NCBI RefSeq assembly: GCF_900105535.1
Contig: NZ_LT629779.1
Span: 3,596,001 to 3,660,000, forward strand
Length of the DNA stretch: 64,000 nucleotides
Origin: Pseudarthrobacter equi
Lineage (GTDB): Bacteria > Actinomycetota > Actinomycetes > Actinomycetales > Micrococcaceae
Direction of reading: 5' to 3'
Positions 26,218-35,475 of this stretch are shown piece after piece. Made by a program: the position numbers and the translations under genes. Positions within the stretch are counted from its first letter, which is position 1, and each line of letters starts with the position of its first letter. Under the pieces are notes generated by a model, which was not told the origin of the DNA, searched no databases, and saw nothing but the letters and a program-made list of their open reading frames with translations.

Positions 26218-27588
26218 TCAGGCCCCGGCCGTCTCCTCGGCCGGGGCCTGGGCGTAGGACGCGGACACCCGCCGGTATACGGGGGTGAGGAAGGCCAGCA
26301 CCGCGGCCACGATCATGACGATCCCGGCTACCAGGAACACCAGGGCGATGCCCCGGGACGTCCCTTCACCCAGCAGCGGCGCCAGCTGTGCCGCCCCTTC
26401 ACTGGACCGGGCGTAGGGGATGATCCAGAACTGGGCGAGCGGTGCGATCAGGAACGCCGTGATGGGTGCCGCCGCGGATTCGAAGGCCATGGCGAACCCG
26501 AATACCCGGCCCTGCTTGTTGAGCGGGACAACCCGTTGGATCACGGTCTGCTCGGCGGCCTCGACGCATGGCACCAGCGCCAGGTACAGCCAGATTCCCG
26601 CCACGTACAGCCAGGCCCATTCCCGGATGGCGAACAGGGCCCCGAGCGCACCCATGATGGCGACGGCGATCAGCAAGGTCCGCAGCGGGTTGGCGCCCAG
26701 GCCGAACTTGCCAATCAGGGCACCGCCCACAATGAACCCGGTGGAGCCCAGGGCCAGGAACAGGCCCCACAGCTCCACGGGAAACATCTCGAGCCCATAG
26801 GGGTCCATCAGGGCCATGTAGACGCCGCCGATGAAGTTGTTGAACGTGGAGAAGATGATCAGTGCGAACAACCCGGCAACGGCAAGCACGGCGGCGATGG
26901 AGCCGCGGAGGTCGAAGCCGCCCTGGGCGTCGCTGGCCGCCACGTGGGTTTCCTCCGGCAGGCGCAGGGTCAGCAGGTGCAGGAACGCAAGGGCGGTGAG
27001 GACCACGGCGATGGCGATGGTCCAGCCCATGCCCAGGAGTCCCACGGACAGCCCGGAGAATACCGACGTCACGATGAAGGCAAGTCCCTGGACCATCCCC
27101 ACCATGCCGTTGGCGTTGGCGCGCCGGTCCGGCTCGATGAGGATGGTGACGGTGGTGGACAGGGCCACGTTGCGCAGGTTCTCCACCACCGCGCCCACCA
27201 GGATGATCAGGGTGAAGATCCAGAACCAGGGCTGCCCGAGGTCCAGCAGGCCGGCACCGGGTGTCAGCAGGAACATCACGCCGGACAGCACGAACATCAC
27301 CAGGGTGAAGGCGGCGGCGAACCGCATGATGGCCAGCTTGCGGTAGCGGTCCACAAAGGTGCCAAAGCTGATGCTTGAGAGGGCGATCAGCAGCATGTAG
27401 GCGCCGCCCACCACTCCCGTGGCGATCACGTTGCGGGTTTCCAGGTAGACCCAGAACGTCAGGGCGAACCAGAGGTAACTGGTGGTGACGTTGGCCAGTG
27501 CCGTGTTGATGAGGATGCCCGCGAACGTGCGCGAACGCTCCTCAGGGGTTCGTAGGGACGTGTCGACTGCAGCTTCCTGCCCGGACAT
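26218..27588 (-). CDS. MFS-family transporter
   Basis: The 456-residue protein has about 12 hydrophobic segments and the MFS loop signature after helix 2 (FGTFVDRYRKLAIMR). A charged central loop (RLPEETHVAASDAQGG) divides the halves. It resembles bacterial drug-efflux or enterobactin-type exporters, but no residue tells the substrate. The stop codon lies inside a strong hairpin shared with the convergent peroxidase gene. It is first of its own unit, with hipA upstream on the same strand. Confidence 0.8.
   Translation of the reverse strand: MSGQEAAVDTSLRTPEERSRTFAGILINTALANVTTSYLWFALTFWVYLETRNVIATGVVGGAYMLLIALSSISFGTFVDRYRKLAIMRFAAAFTLVMFVLSGVMFLLTPGAGLLDLGQPWFWIFTLIILVGAVVENLRNVALSTTVTILIEPDRRANANGMVGMVQGLAFIVTSVFSGLSVGLLGMGWTIAIAVVLTALAFLHLLTLRLPEETHVAASDAQGGFDLRGSIAAVLAVAGLFALIIFSTFNNFIGGVYMALMDPYGLEMFPVELWGLFLALGSTGFIVGGALIGKFGLGANPLRTLLIAVAIMGALGALFAIREWAWLYVAGIWLYLALVPCVEAAEQTVIQRVVPLNKQGRVFGFAMAFESAAAPITAFLIAPLAQFWIIPYARSSEGAAQLAPLLGEGTSRGIALVFLVAGIVMIVAAVLAFLTPVYRRVSASYAQAPAEETAGA
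26219..26250. terminator. hairpin shared by peroxidase and MFS gene ends
   Basis: CAGGCCCCGGCCG pairs with CGGCCGGGGCCTG around TCTCCT, 13 perfect pairs. It begins 10 bases after the peroxidase stop and contains the last codons and stop of the convergent MFS gene. There is no T-run on either strand. Confidence 0.6.
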
Positions 27589-27666
27589 GGGTCCCAGTCT
27601 ACTGAGAACCCGCTGCCGCGGACATGGCTGCCCCTCCCCTGCCTGGGCATGTACCCGGCGCCCGGA

Positions 27667-28857
27667 TCAGGCCGCCAGTTCGCCGCGGCGGAACCGCAGC
27701 TCACGCAGTGCCCCGTTCAGTGGTGATCCGGAAAAGGGCAGTGCCTCCAGGTTGACTCCTGCAGCCGCCCGGAGGGCCACCTGGTTCGCGGACACCGCAG
27801 CGCGGGCAGGGAGCCCGATATCGGACGCGAACTGTTCCCAGTGCCGGGCTTTGAGGTTCTTGACCCGGCCGCCGATGGTCAGGGCCAGGGTATCGTCGCC
27901 GTACACTAGGGTGCAGGGAATGTCGTACAGGGGCGACACAGCCCAGGCTCCGTTTTCGCCTTGGAGGACTGACATGTTTTTCGCATGCAGGTCGCCGTTG
28001 CCGGTCACCCAGGCGAAGACGCATTGCATGTAGAGGTTCCGGAGGGCAACAGCCCTGGCCTTGCACACGTCAGTCAGTGCCAGGATGGCGTCTTCGGCGC
28101 TGACGGCATACTTGGACGACGGCGGCAGGTTGAGGACCTGGGCAGCGTCCTCGAGTGCCAGGCGGGCCAGGCCGTCCTTCCCCGTCCGGTCGAAGCGCTC
28201 CACCAGCAGGCCCTGCAATCCGTTCCGGTCTGTGACGACGGTGCCCTTTGCCACGGGGATCCGCAGGGCTTTCGCCGCGGCAAGGTGTGCGGCCTCATTG
28301 GCCACGAGGTGACGGTGGCGGGGCGGGTCCAGCTTGAGCAGGTAGCGGCGGCCCGCGAGGGAAAGAGGGGTGGTCAGCATCGATGCGCTGGCCTTGGCCT
28401 GGACCCCTGGAAGGCCGTGCGGATCGATGGCGTCCGCGAGCGCGGCAAAGTCGAGTGTTTCCGGATGCGACGCTTCGGCCAGTGCCGGAGGTTCCACAGG
28501 GTCCTGGCCGGAGGCGACCACCTGGACGTCGCCCGGGGTGTCGGAACCAACCGCCAGGAGCAGGCTGAGTTCGTCCCCAAGGCTGGTTTTGATGGCGTCC
28601 TTGAGCACGGTCAGGCGGTGGCCCTCGGGCAGCAGGCCGGCGAAGAACGCGGGAACGGCGCCGCTCGGCGCTTCAACGGGTGCGTCCGTCAGCGGCAGTG
28701 AGTGGGATACGGGAGCCCCGGCCGCGGCTAGATACGCGGCGTTGTAGGTGAAGACGATCCCGCCGTTGTCCCCGCGGTTCAGGTGTCCCGCCAGTACCCC
28801 GGCTTTGTAGACGTCCGCCCGGGTAACGAATTTGAGGCGCGCCAGGTCCTTAATCAT
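27667..28857 (-). CDS. hipA: HipA-type serine/threonine kinase toxin
   Basis: HipA kinases phosphorylate a target such as glutamyl-tRNA synthetase and induce dormancy; the partner HipB blocks them and the promoter. The 396-residue product has the N-terminal subdomain (YKAGVLAGHLNR, GLLPEGHRL), a catalytic loop GNGDLHAKNMS and the metal-binding SPLYDI motif. Kinase residues look intact. It is shorter than the E. coli protein (about 440). Its ATG overlaps the hipB stop by 8 bases (ATGATTAA), the typical arrangement. Confidence 0.9.
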   Translation of the reverse strand: MIKDLARLKFVTRADVYKAGVLAGHLNRGDNGGIVFTYNAAYLAAAGAPVSHSLPLTDAPVEAPSGAVPAFFAGLLPEGHRLTVLKDAIKTSLGDELSLLLAVGSDTPGDVQVVASGQDPVEPPALAEASHPETLDFAALADAIDPHGLPGVQAKASASMLTTPLSLAGRRYLLKLDPPRHRHLVANEAAHLAAAKALRIPVAKGTVVTDRNGLQGLLVERFDRTGKDGLARLALEDAAQVLNLPPSSKYAVSAEDAILALTDVCKARAVALRNLYMQCVFAWVTGNGDLHAKNMSVLQGENGAWAVSPLYDIPCTLVYGDDTLALTIGGRVKNLKARHWEQFASDIGLPARAAVSANQVALRAAAGVNLEALPFSGSPLNGALRELRFRRGELAA

Positions 28858-29053
28858 CGGCGGTCCGGAGGTGCAGCCCCACCGCGTTGGCGGCCGCCAC
28901 GACGGTGATCAGGGACGGATTGCCGGTCCCCGTTTCGATGGCGTGGATGGTGCGGGGTGACGTTCCGATCAGGTCCGCCAGCGTGCCCTGGGTGATCCCC
29001 GCTTCCTTCCGGGCGCGCCGGATGCCGGCACCTATGGCTGCCACATCCTCCAT
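28850..29053 (-). CDS. hipB: HipB-like helix-turn-helix antitoxin
   Basis: The 67-residue product is an XRE-type helix-turn-helix protein: IRRARKEAGITQGTLADLIG followed by TSPRTIHAIETGTGNPSL. The ATG at 29053 has GAGGTG upstream; the frame extends upstream without a good site. It precedes and overlaps hipA. Repeated ATATTGCAGATTACGG elements lie directly upstream and are its likely binding sites. Confidence 0.88.
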   Translation of the reverse strand: MEDVAAIGAGIRRARKEAGITQGTLADLIGTSPRTIHAIETGTGNPSLITVVAAANAVGLHLRTADD

Positions 29054-29072
29054 ATGCCACCTCTTCGGAAAT

Positions 29073-29197
29073 ATATTGCAGATTACGGGTCCTGCCGTAT
29101 ACATCCTGGCTTAATAAGCCGGATTCCGCAAGATATTGCAGATTACGGCGCGCTTTCGCCCTCGAATAGCTCAACCACCATTAACCAGCAATATCTT
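29073..29197. promoter_or_regulatory. repeated hipBA operators
   Basis: ATATTGCAGATTACGG occurs at 29073-29088 and again at 29133-29148, exactly 60 bases apart. An inverted copy of the outer part, GCAATATCTT, lies at 29188-29197 and matches AAGATATTGC at 29130. The spacing is close to six helical turns. Autoregulation by HipB is inferred. Confidence 0.65.
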
Positions 29198-29236
29198 TCC
29201 GATTCTTCACCACGGATTCAGACATAGGATGCTGCC

Positions 29237-29983
29237 ATGAGGATTGCCGTTGCCGGTGGGACCGGAACCGTGGGCCGCCACGTGATGGATGTTGCGGTGC
29301 AGCGCGGGCACGAGGTGGTGGGCTTGAGCCGTTCCGGCGGCGTGGACCTGGCAACCGGCCGGGGCCTTGACCAGGCGCTGGCCGGGGTTGAGACGGTGAT
29401 CGACGTTGCCGGCATCAACAGTACGGCCACCAAAAAGGCCGTGGACTACTTCACGAACGCTTCGCAGAACCTGCTGGCCGCGGAAGAGAAAGCCGGAGTA
29501 AAGCACCACGTGGTGCTGTCGATCGCAGGCATCGACAATGCACGCTCCGGCCTCTACGCCGGGAAGCTGGTGCAGGAGGACACCGTCCGGCATGGGGACA
29601 TACCGTGGACCATCCTGCGCTCCACCCAGTTCCACGAGTTCGTGCCGCTGGTGGTGAAGGTCGCCTCGGCAGGGCCGGTCGTCGTGGTGCCCAAAATGTT
29701 CACCGCGCCAGTGGCCGCCCGCGAGGTGGCGGAGGCCCTGGTGGACGCAGCCGAGGCCGGTCCGCGCGGACGGATCCCCGATCTAGGTGGCCCGCGCACA
29801 GAGCAGCTGGCCGGCCTGGTACGGACCTACCTGCAGAAGACCGGCCAGCGCAAAAAGGTCGTGGAGGCTCCCTTCCCGGGCGCCATGGGCAAGGCAATGC
29901 GCAGCGGTGCCCTGATCCCGGCGGCGGGTGCCGCCGTCGGGCGCCAAACGTTCCAGGACTGGCTGGACGGGCTGCCCCGCTGA
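29237..29983 (+). CDS. NmrA-like NAD(P)-binding oxidoreductase
   Basis: The 248-residue protein is an atypical short-chain dehydrogenase: dinucleotide motif VAGGTGTVGRHV at the N-terminus, VIDVAGIN in place of the usual NAG, and ILRSTQFHEF typical of NmrA-type proteins. The tyrosine/lysine catalytic pair is not clear. Such proteins sense the NAD(P) state or reduce quinones. It is divergent from hipBA. Confidence 0.8.
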   Translation: MRIAVAGGTGTVGRHVMDVAVQRGHEVVGLSRSGGVDLATGRGLDQALAGVETVIDVAGINSTATKKAVDYFTNASQNLLAAEEKAGVKHHVVLSIAGIDNARSGLYAGKLVQEDTVRHGDIPWTILRSTQFHEFVPLVVKVASAGPVVVVPKMFTAPVAAREVAEALVDAAEAGPRGRIPDLGGPRTEQLAGLVRTYLQKTGQRKKVVEAPFPGAMGKAMRSGALIPAAGAAVGRQTFQDWLDGLPR

Positions 29984-29989
29984 TGCGGA

Positions 29990-30712
29990 TCAGCCGTGGG
30001 CCAGGATGGTGTCAATAAGCTGGACCAGCTCGGCCGCATCGGCCGGAGTGACATCAGGTCCGGCTTTCACTGCCGTGGCAGCCAGGTTCCCCTTGATGCC
30101 GGTCATGGTCAGTGAGGTCTGAGCCTCCCCCGTGGACAGGCTCTCCTTGGCCAGCGCGGCGAACGACTGGTCCCCGCCCGTCGCAGCGTCTATCTCCTGG
30201 ACTTCCGTGGTGACTTTCTGCCCCGCGAGCTCAGCTGTGAACTTTCCGCATGCCGCCACGGCCTTTCGGGAGGCTTCCAGGTGGCCGGTCAGCTCCTTGG
30301 CGTCTTTGAGGGCGATGGCAGTCACCACAATCGCCGTCTTGTCCGCCGCCGAAATGGTGGTTCCTGCCGCATAGGTGCTGTCTTCCGGGATCTGGGAATT
30401 GCTGTCCGCAAAGACGTTGCACTCCGGCGGCGTGAAGACCGCTCCCTTCAGGATTTCCTTGGCCTTGATGATGCCCTGGTCGATCTGGGCCGCGGGAACA
30501 ACTGTCAGCGCGCGCCCCTGCGAGTCCTTCAGGGTGCCCACAATGGAACTGAGGTCCGCATCGGTGTAGGTCTTTGCCGGGCTCGGAGTGGGGCTGGGCG
30601 CCGGTGGCGAGGACGTTGCGGTTCCAGTTCCGGTTCCCGTGCCTGATCCGCAACCCGCAAGGGCCAGGAACACGGTCATCAGAAGGGCTGCTTGGGTTGG
30701 GCGCCTGCGCAT
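29990..30712 (-). CDS. putative lipoprotein of unknown function
   Basis: The 240-residue product has a lipobox LALAGC (Cys21), a Gly/Thr and Ser/Pro-rich linker (residues 22-46) and a soluble domain with two cysteines (PPECNVF and AACGKF) that may form a disulfide. The domain order resembles extracytoplasmic PknH-like or sensor lipoproteins of actinobacteria, but I cannot assign it. It is convergent with the NmrA-like gene and is alone. Confidence 0.7.
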   Translation of the reverse strand: MRRRPTQAALLMTVFLALAGCGSGTGTGTGTATSSPPAPSPTPSPAKTYTDADLSSIVGTLKDSQGRALTVVPAAQIDQGIIKAKEILKGAVFTPPECNVFADSNSQIPEDSTYAAGTTISAADKTAIVVTAIALKDAKELTGHLEASRKAVAACGKFTAELAGQKVTTEVQEIDAATGGDQSFAALAKESLSTGEAQTSLTMTGIKGNLAATAVKAGPDVTPADAAELVQLIDTILAHG

Positions 30713-30824
30713 GGACTGAGCCTCGTTTCACTCGAGCGTCGTACGTGAAGGGCCCACCCTAGGAAACCCGGCAAGCGCCCAACAGAGTGGCCACTACCTG
30801 TTTCGTAAGTCTGCTGACTAATCC

Positions 30825-32135
30825 TCAGCCCGGCTGGCAGGACTGGGCCGGGCCGTAGCGGAACCAGTCCGGCAATGCTGCGGTAAAGGCCTCCCGAACG
30901 GCCGGGGTGTTGGTGACGGTCCAGTCCACGCGGCCCTTGACCTCCACCTCGTTCTTATCCCACTCGAACCAGTTGATCATCTTCAGCTGCGGGAACTCGG
31001 TGGCCAGGTCCGGGCTGAACAGCTGCTCCCACCAGGAACGCTTGATGTCCATCTCGGCCGCACCGCCCGCGCCGGGAGCAAACAGCGCCGCGGATTCAGG
31101 GATGGCCACGGGCTTGCCGTGCTGCTGCCCGTACACGTGGTAGAAATCCGACAGCAGGCTGTCGTCGCCGTTGGCGCCCACGTAGTTGCCGGTGAGCTGG
31201 TCCTTGAACTTGTTTGCTTCGGGCAGTTCGTTCTCGCCCCAAGGATATTTCGCGCCCCAGTGGTAGAGGGACATGCCTACCCAGTCCACCGCGTCGTCGC
31301 CGGGATAGTACGGGGCGTAGGAATCGTCGGCCATGGTGACGGTGCCGTCGCCGTCCGTGTCAAGGGCGGTAAAGTCCGCGGTGTCCCGCTTGGCCTCGTA
31401 CTGGCCGCCGGCGAACGGGTAGCCGCCGCCGTAGTTGGGTGCCCACATCATCGAAGAGCCTGGCGCCGTCGTGTGAACCGCCTTTGCCATCCGGCTGAAG
31501 GCGTCCACATACGCTGCGGGCTGCTGGGACCACGGGTACCAGGATCCGTTCATCTCGTGGGCGAACCGGACGATCACGGGGACGCCGTCGTCGTTGAACG
31601 CTGCCAGGTCTGCCGCAAGCGCGGCGACTGCCTCATCCGTGACGGCACCCAGGCCCTGCATGGGTTCGAGCGTGAGGAGCATTGTCTGGCCGTCGGCGCG
31701 GATCTGGGTGACCGCCTGGTCCAGGTGCGCCTTCTCCTCCGCCGTGTACGGGAATCCGGCGAAGGACACGCTGACGGCGGGTTTGTGGCCCAGGTCCGCG
31801 GCGTACTGGGACAGGGGTTTGGCGTGCAGGTCCAGGTTCACGCCAAAGAGCGCGCCCGACGCCGGCACCTGGCTCCTGCGGTCCGGCACCTCGCAGCGCG
31901 GCAGGGTGGGGGCGGCCTGGGCAGCGTTGTCCTGGCCCGCCTGGTCGCGTGAAGCGAGCCCGTTGGCGATGCTGGCAATGCCGATGCCGGCCGCTGCCAC
32001 GGCGATCACCACGGGCAGGGCGAAGTCCTTGAGCGATGCGCGGGTGAACCGGCGCCGGGCGGGGTCCTTGGATGTGGTGTCTTCACCGGACATGAAGGGG
32101 TGGGCTGCCTTTCTGACCTGCGGTTTTACCCCCAT
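30825..32135 (-). CDS. membrane-anchored GH26 beta-mannanase-like hydrolase
   Basis: The protein cleaves beta-mannan or a related glycan, judged by GH26 motifs: acid/base Glu194 in RFAHEMNGSWYPW and nucleophile Glu347 in AIPESAAL. A cytoplasmic basic region and one membrane segment (about 36-56) give a type II topology with the enzyme outside. DTDGDGTVTMAD is an EF-hand-like calcium loop inside the catalytic domain. Start may be ATG 32135 or ATG 32093; neither has a good Shine-Dalgarno. It is divergent from the GAF-ANTAR gene. Confidence 0.8.
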   Translation of the reverse strand: MGVKPQVRKAAHPFMSGEDTTSKDPARRRFTRASLKDFALPVVIAVAAAGIGIASIANGLASRDQAGQDNAAQAAPTLPRCEVPDRRSQVPASGALFGVNLDLHAKPLSQYAADLGHKPAVSVSFAGFPYTAEEKAHLDQAVTQIRADGQTMLLTLEPMQGLGAVTDEAVAALAADLAAFNDDGVPVIVRFAHEMNGSWYPWSQQPAAYVDAFSRMAKAVHTTAPGSSMMWAPNYGGGYPFAGGQYEAKRDTADFTALDTDGDGTVTMADDSYAPYYPGDDAVDWVGMSLYHWGAKYPWGENELPEANKFKDQLTGNYVGANGDDSLLSDFYHVYGQQHGKPVAIPESAALFAPGAGGAAEMDIKRSWWEQLFSPDLATEFPQLKMINWFEWDKNEVEVKGRVDWTVTNTPAVREAFTAALPDWFRYGPAQSCQPG

Positions 32136-32296
32136 CCTAGGGGGTGGCCCGGGAACCTGCCCGGCAAACAGGTGGTGCGGAACGGTGGCGCGGCGAAAGT
32201 AGAGTACCCACTACTCGTGTCCCCTCCACCGGCGCCGCCTACATTCGAGGAAAGCCGCACATCGCCGCGCGGCACGGAGCGTATCGGGGGAAACAG

Positions 32297-33058
32297 GTGA
32301 CAGTACAACCGGCAGTTGGCAGCAGACGCATGGACCGGCCGGGGTTCCTGCTGGACCTGGTCACCGGCGCGGACACTGACCTGGATTCCGTCCAGCGGCT
32401 GGCGGACAGCGCGGCTGTGGCACTCGCAGCGTCGGCGGGGGTGCCGGTGGACGCCGCCGCAACCCTCACGCGGGCGGGAAACCTGCCTGCCACGGCCGGC
32501 AGCGCCACCCTTGCCTACAACGTTGCCTCGTCCGAGGACAGGTACAGCGACGGACCCATGGCGCAGGCCGCCGCCTCCGCCACACCGGTCCAGGTCACCG
32601 GGGACAACTCATCGCAGCGGTGGGAGCCGTACCGCCGCCGGCTGGTGGGCGCCGGCTATGGAACTGCACTGGCCGTGCCGCTCACTTTGGACCCGCGGTC
32701 ATCCTGCGCATTGGTGTTCCTGGGTCCCGCAGGGTTCGAATTCACTCCGGAGCTGGTGGGCGAGGCCACCTGGTTTGCCGCGGTCGCGTCACAAAGCATG
32801 AAGCTGGCCATCGAGGTGCGCAGCGTGAGGTCCGCCGGTGACAACCTCAAGGCGGTCTTGGAGAGCCGGACCTCCATCGACGTTGCGTGCGGCGTGATCA
32901 TGGCGCAGAACCGCTGCTCCTACACGGAGGCGTTCGGCAAGCTGGCCGGCGTCTCCCGGCAGCGGAACCTCAAGGTGCGCAGCGTGGCGGAGAACGTCCT
33001 CAAGGCACTGCCCAGCGGATCGCCGGCCACCCGGTTCGAGCCGCCCGCGCTGGCGTAA
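32297..33058 (+). CDS. GAF and ANTAR domain regulator
   Basis: The 253-residue protein has a GAF-type sensor domain (residues 15-180) and a C-terminal ANTAR RNA-binding domain (LESRTSIDVACGVIMAQNRC, VAENVLKAL). ANTAR proteins bind paired hairpins and prevent transcription termination. I start at GTG 32297, preceded by GGGGGAA. No target pair of hairpins is obvious next to it, so the target may lie elsewhere. Confidence 0.85.
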   Translation: MTVQPAVGSRRMDRPGFLLDLVTGADTDLDSVQRLADSAAVALAASAGVPVDAAATLTRAGNLPATAGSATLAYNVASSEDRYSDGPMAQAAASATPVQVTGDNSSQRWEPYRRRLVGAGYGTALAVPLTLDPRSSCALVFLGPAGFEFTPELVGEATWFAAVASQSMKLAIEVRSVRSAGDNLKAVLESRTSIDVACGVIMAQNRCSYTEAFGKLAGVSRQRNLKVRSVAENVLKALPSGSPATRFEPPALA

Positions 33059-33076
33059 GGAGGGCAGAACCTCAGA

Positions 33077-33181
33077 TCAGTGGCGGGCTTTGGCCCGAAT
33101 GACGCCGGCGGCCAGCAGCCCCACGGCGCCGAGTGAGGCCAGCATCCCGCCAAGTGCTGCAACGTATTCGGTAATGCTCAT
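33077..33181 (-). CDS. 34-residue single-pass membrane protein
   Basis: ATG 33181 is preceded by AAAGGGAG at good spacing. The product begins MSITEYVAALGGMLASLGAV, continues with a hydrophobic stretch and ends RAKARH. This gives one membrane helix with a basic inside end. It is convergent with the ANTAR gene. Function unknown. Confidence 0.6.
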   Translation of the reverse strand: MSITEYVAALGGMLASLGAVGLLAAGVIRAKARH

Positions 33182-33402
33182 CGCGTCCACTCCCTTTCAG
33201 AACTGCCTGATGAGCCCAACGTACGCGTCAACAGTCAAGGTTCCCCGAAGGATCGCCCGCGGGTTGGGTCAAGATTGGTGCAGACCAGAAGGCCTGGCTG
33301 CCCGCTGACGCACTGCATGCCTCACAACGCCCCACGAACTGATGGGGGCAATCCAGGTCCTGGCCGTCGGATGACGGCAGCCTCACACGCATGGCGGACC
33401 GC

Positions 33403-33540
33403 CTAACCCGCAACCGCGAACATGGCGATCCCCACAGCCACCAACAGGGCGATACCGAGGAACACGAACCCTTGGGCGCTTCCCTTGGCGGCTCCGGGCA
33501 TCCGGCGGCGCCCACGCTTCCTAACAATTACTTCAGCCAT
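33403..33540 (-). CDS. 45-residue single-pass membrane protein
   Basis: ATG 33540 opens a frame with a very basic N-terminus (VRKRGRRR) and one membrane helix (FVFLGIALLVAVGIAMFAVA). The Shine-Dalgarno is weak. It is the second tiny membrane protein within 400 bases, both on the minus strand. Function unknown. Confidence 0.5.
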   Translation of the reverse strand: MAEVIVRKRGRRRMPGAAKGSAQGFVFLGIALLVAVGIAMFAVAG

Positions 33541-33734
33541 GCACCGAATGTACGGTGCAGTAATCCCCCGCACACGAGAACTGCGTACTTGTCTTGGTTA
33601 ATTCCACTACTCGATTTAGCACCTGCCTGCCGCCGCCAATCCGGGTGCCCTCGGCTGAAACATCCAGCCGGCGGTGCGGATCAGGCAGTATGCTTCAAAA
33701 ACGTTGACGAAACCGGGGCATGGCTGGGGGCACG

Positions 33735-35396
33735 ATGCTATACGACTGGGGAGCCCGTTACTTCCGCACGCTCGGGAGGAGGGGCCGCACCGTCCTGTTC
33801 CAGCTGCCGCTGACCGGCACCATGCTGCTGGTCATGCTCCTGGCATCGGTCTTGCACCCGGACCTGAAGTGGTCCGCGGCGTTCGTTTCGTCCCTGGTTT
33901 TCCACGCCGTCCTGCTGGCCGCGTGCGCGGCCATCCCCTGGGACCGGCTCCCGGAGCGGGCGGTTCTCGCCATCCCGGTGCTGGACTGCCTGGCCATCGG
34001 ACTGTCCCGGGAAGCCGGCGACCAGTATCTGTCAGTGCTGAGCTTCCTGCTGGTCTTCCCGGTGGTCTGGCTGTCCCATGGCCCGCGCCGCGGCGGCGTG
34101 GCATTGGCGGTGATTGCCGCCATCCTCAGTGTGGCCCTCCCGCCCATCATTCTCGGTTCGGGCTTCACCAGCGCCTCCTTTATCCGGGCGGTGCTGCTGC
34201 CGGTCATCCTGGGCGCCATCGCCTTCACCACGTTTGGCATGGCCAACGCCCTGCGCCTGCAACGGCTCCGGCTGGAAGAACGGGAGGCGGAGGTCCGGGA
34301 ACTCCTCGCGGCCAGTGAGGACCGGGAACAGCTGCTGGGCACGGTGATGGACACCGTCAGCGTGGATGTGTGGGCGCTTGACCGGGAGGGGCGGACCATC
34401 CTCACCAACCGCCACCGCGGTAGCCTGTCCGGCGGGACCGTCCAGCAGGAGCCCGCCCCCGTGGAGGCGGACAGGCCCGTCTTCGGGATCGACCGGAAGG
34501 ACGCCCTGCCGCCCGAACAGCACCCCCGCGCACGCGCGGCGCAGGGGCAGTCCTTCACCGACGAGCTCGTATGGATTGGCACGGGCAACAGCCAGCGTGC
34601 CTACTCCGCCACCTGCCGCCTCATTCCCAGTTCCACCGGAAGACAGGCTGGCGCTGTCCTGGCCCTCACGGACGTCACCGCCCTGGTGGAGGCCCTTTCG
34701 GCCAAGGACCAATTCGTGGCCAGCGTCTCCCACGAACTGCGCACGCCCCTGACCTCGATCCTGGGCTACCTCTCCATCGCCATGGACGAGGAGGGGCTGG
34801 ATCCGGAACTGGAGCACTGCCTGGAGGTGGCCAAGCGCAATGCTGAGCGCCTGCTGAACCTGGTGGCGGACCTGCTGACCATCGCCTCCGGTACGCTCGC
34901 CGTCCGGCCGCGGCAGGCGGACCTGGCGGAGGTTGCCGCGCAGAGCGTGGACGCCGCACAGCCGCGGGCCACCTCCGGCGGAGTGACGCTCAGCCTGGAA
35001 TCCGAGGGCCCGGCACCGGGCCGCTTCGACCCGGACCGCCTGGGCCAGGCCATCGACAACCTGGTCTCGAACGCCATCAAATACACGCCGAAGGGTGGCA
35101 CGGTCACCGTCCGGGTTCGCACGGAGGACGGGAACCTGGTGTGCGAGGTGGCGGACACCGGTGTGGGCATGACGGACGAGGACGTGGCGAACGCCTTCAC
35201 GCGATTCTTCCGGACAGCCACCGCACACTCGTCAGCCATTCCGGGCGCGGGCCTGGGCCTTGCTATTACCCGGTCCATCGTGGAGAACCACCGCGGCAGC
35301 GTCACACTGGCCAGCAGTCACGGTGAGGGCACCACAGCGAAGCTGACACTGCCCGAATCGCATGCGGTGGAAGGCTCCCTCGCCGGCGCGAAGTAG
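33735..35396 (+). CDS. membrane sensor histidine kinase with PAS-like domain
   Basis: The 553-residue kinase has five or six N-terminal membrane segments (residues 18-180), a coiled region LRLQRLRLEEREAEVREL, a PAS-like domain (about 195-315) and HisKA with His333 in ASVSHELRTPL. The ATPase domain has NLVSNAIKYTPKGG, DTGVGM and GAGLGLAI. I use ATG 33735, preceded by GGGGG; ATG 33720 is an alternative. No response regulator is adjacent, so it is an orphan here. Confidence 0.85.
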   Translation: MLYDWGARYFRTLGRRGRTVLFQLPLTGTMLLVMLLASVLHPDLKWSAAFVSSLVFHAVLLAACAAIPWDRLPERAVLAIPVLDCLAIGLSREAGDQYLSVLSFLLVFPVVWLSHGPRRGGVALAVIAAILSVALPPIILGSGFTSASFIRAVLLPVILGAIAFTTFGMANALRLQRLRLEEREAEVRELLAASEDREQLLGTVMDTVSVDVWALDREGRTILTNRHRGSLSGGTVQQEPAPVEADRPVFGIDRKDALPPEQHPRARAAQGQSFTDELVWIGTGNSQRAYSATCRLIPSSTGRQAGAVLALTDVTALVEALSAKDQFVASVSHELRTPLTSILGYLSIAMDEEGLDPELEHCLEVAKRNAERLLNLVADLLTIASGTLAVRPRQADLAEVAAQSVDAAQPRATSGGVTLSLESEGPAPGRFDPDRLGQAIDNLVSNAIKYTPKGGTVTVRVRTEDGNLVCEVADTGVGMTDEDVANAFTRFFRTATAHSSAIPGAGLGLAITRSIVENHRGSVTLASSHGEGTTAKLTLPESHAVEGSLAGAK

Positions 35397-35415
35397 CAGA
35401 GAGCAAGGAACGGGG

Positions 35416-35453
35416 CAGGCCGGGCACCCGGATGAAACCCGGTGCCCGGCCTG
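35416..35453. terminator. hairpin between kinase and yceI
   Basis: CAGGCCGGGCACC pairs with GGTGCCCGGCCTG, with a further two pairs near the loop. It lies between convergent genes and can serve both. Confidence 0.7.
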
Positions 35454-35475
35454 TAGCCGAAACAATGGTGCAGCG

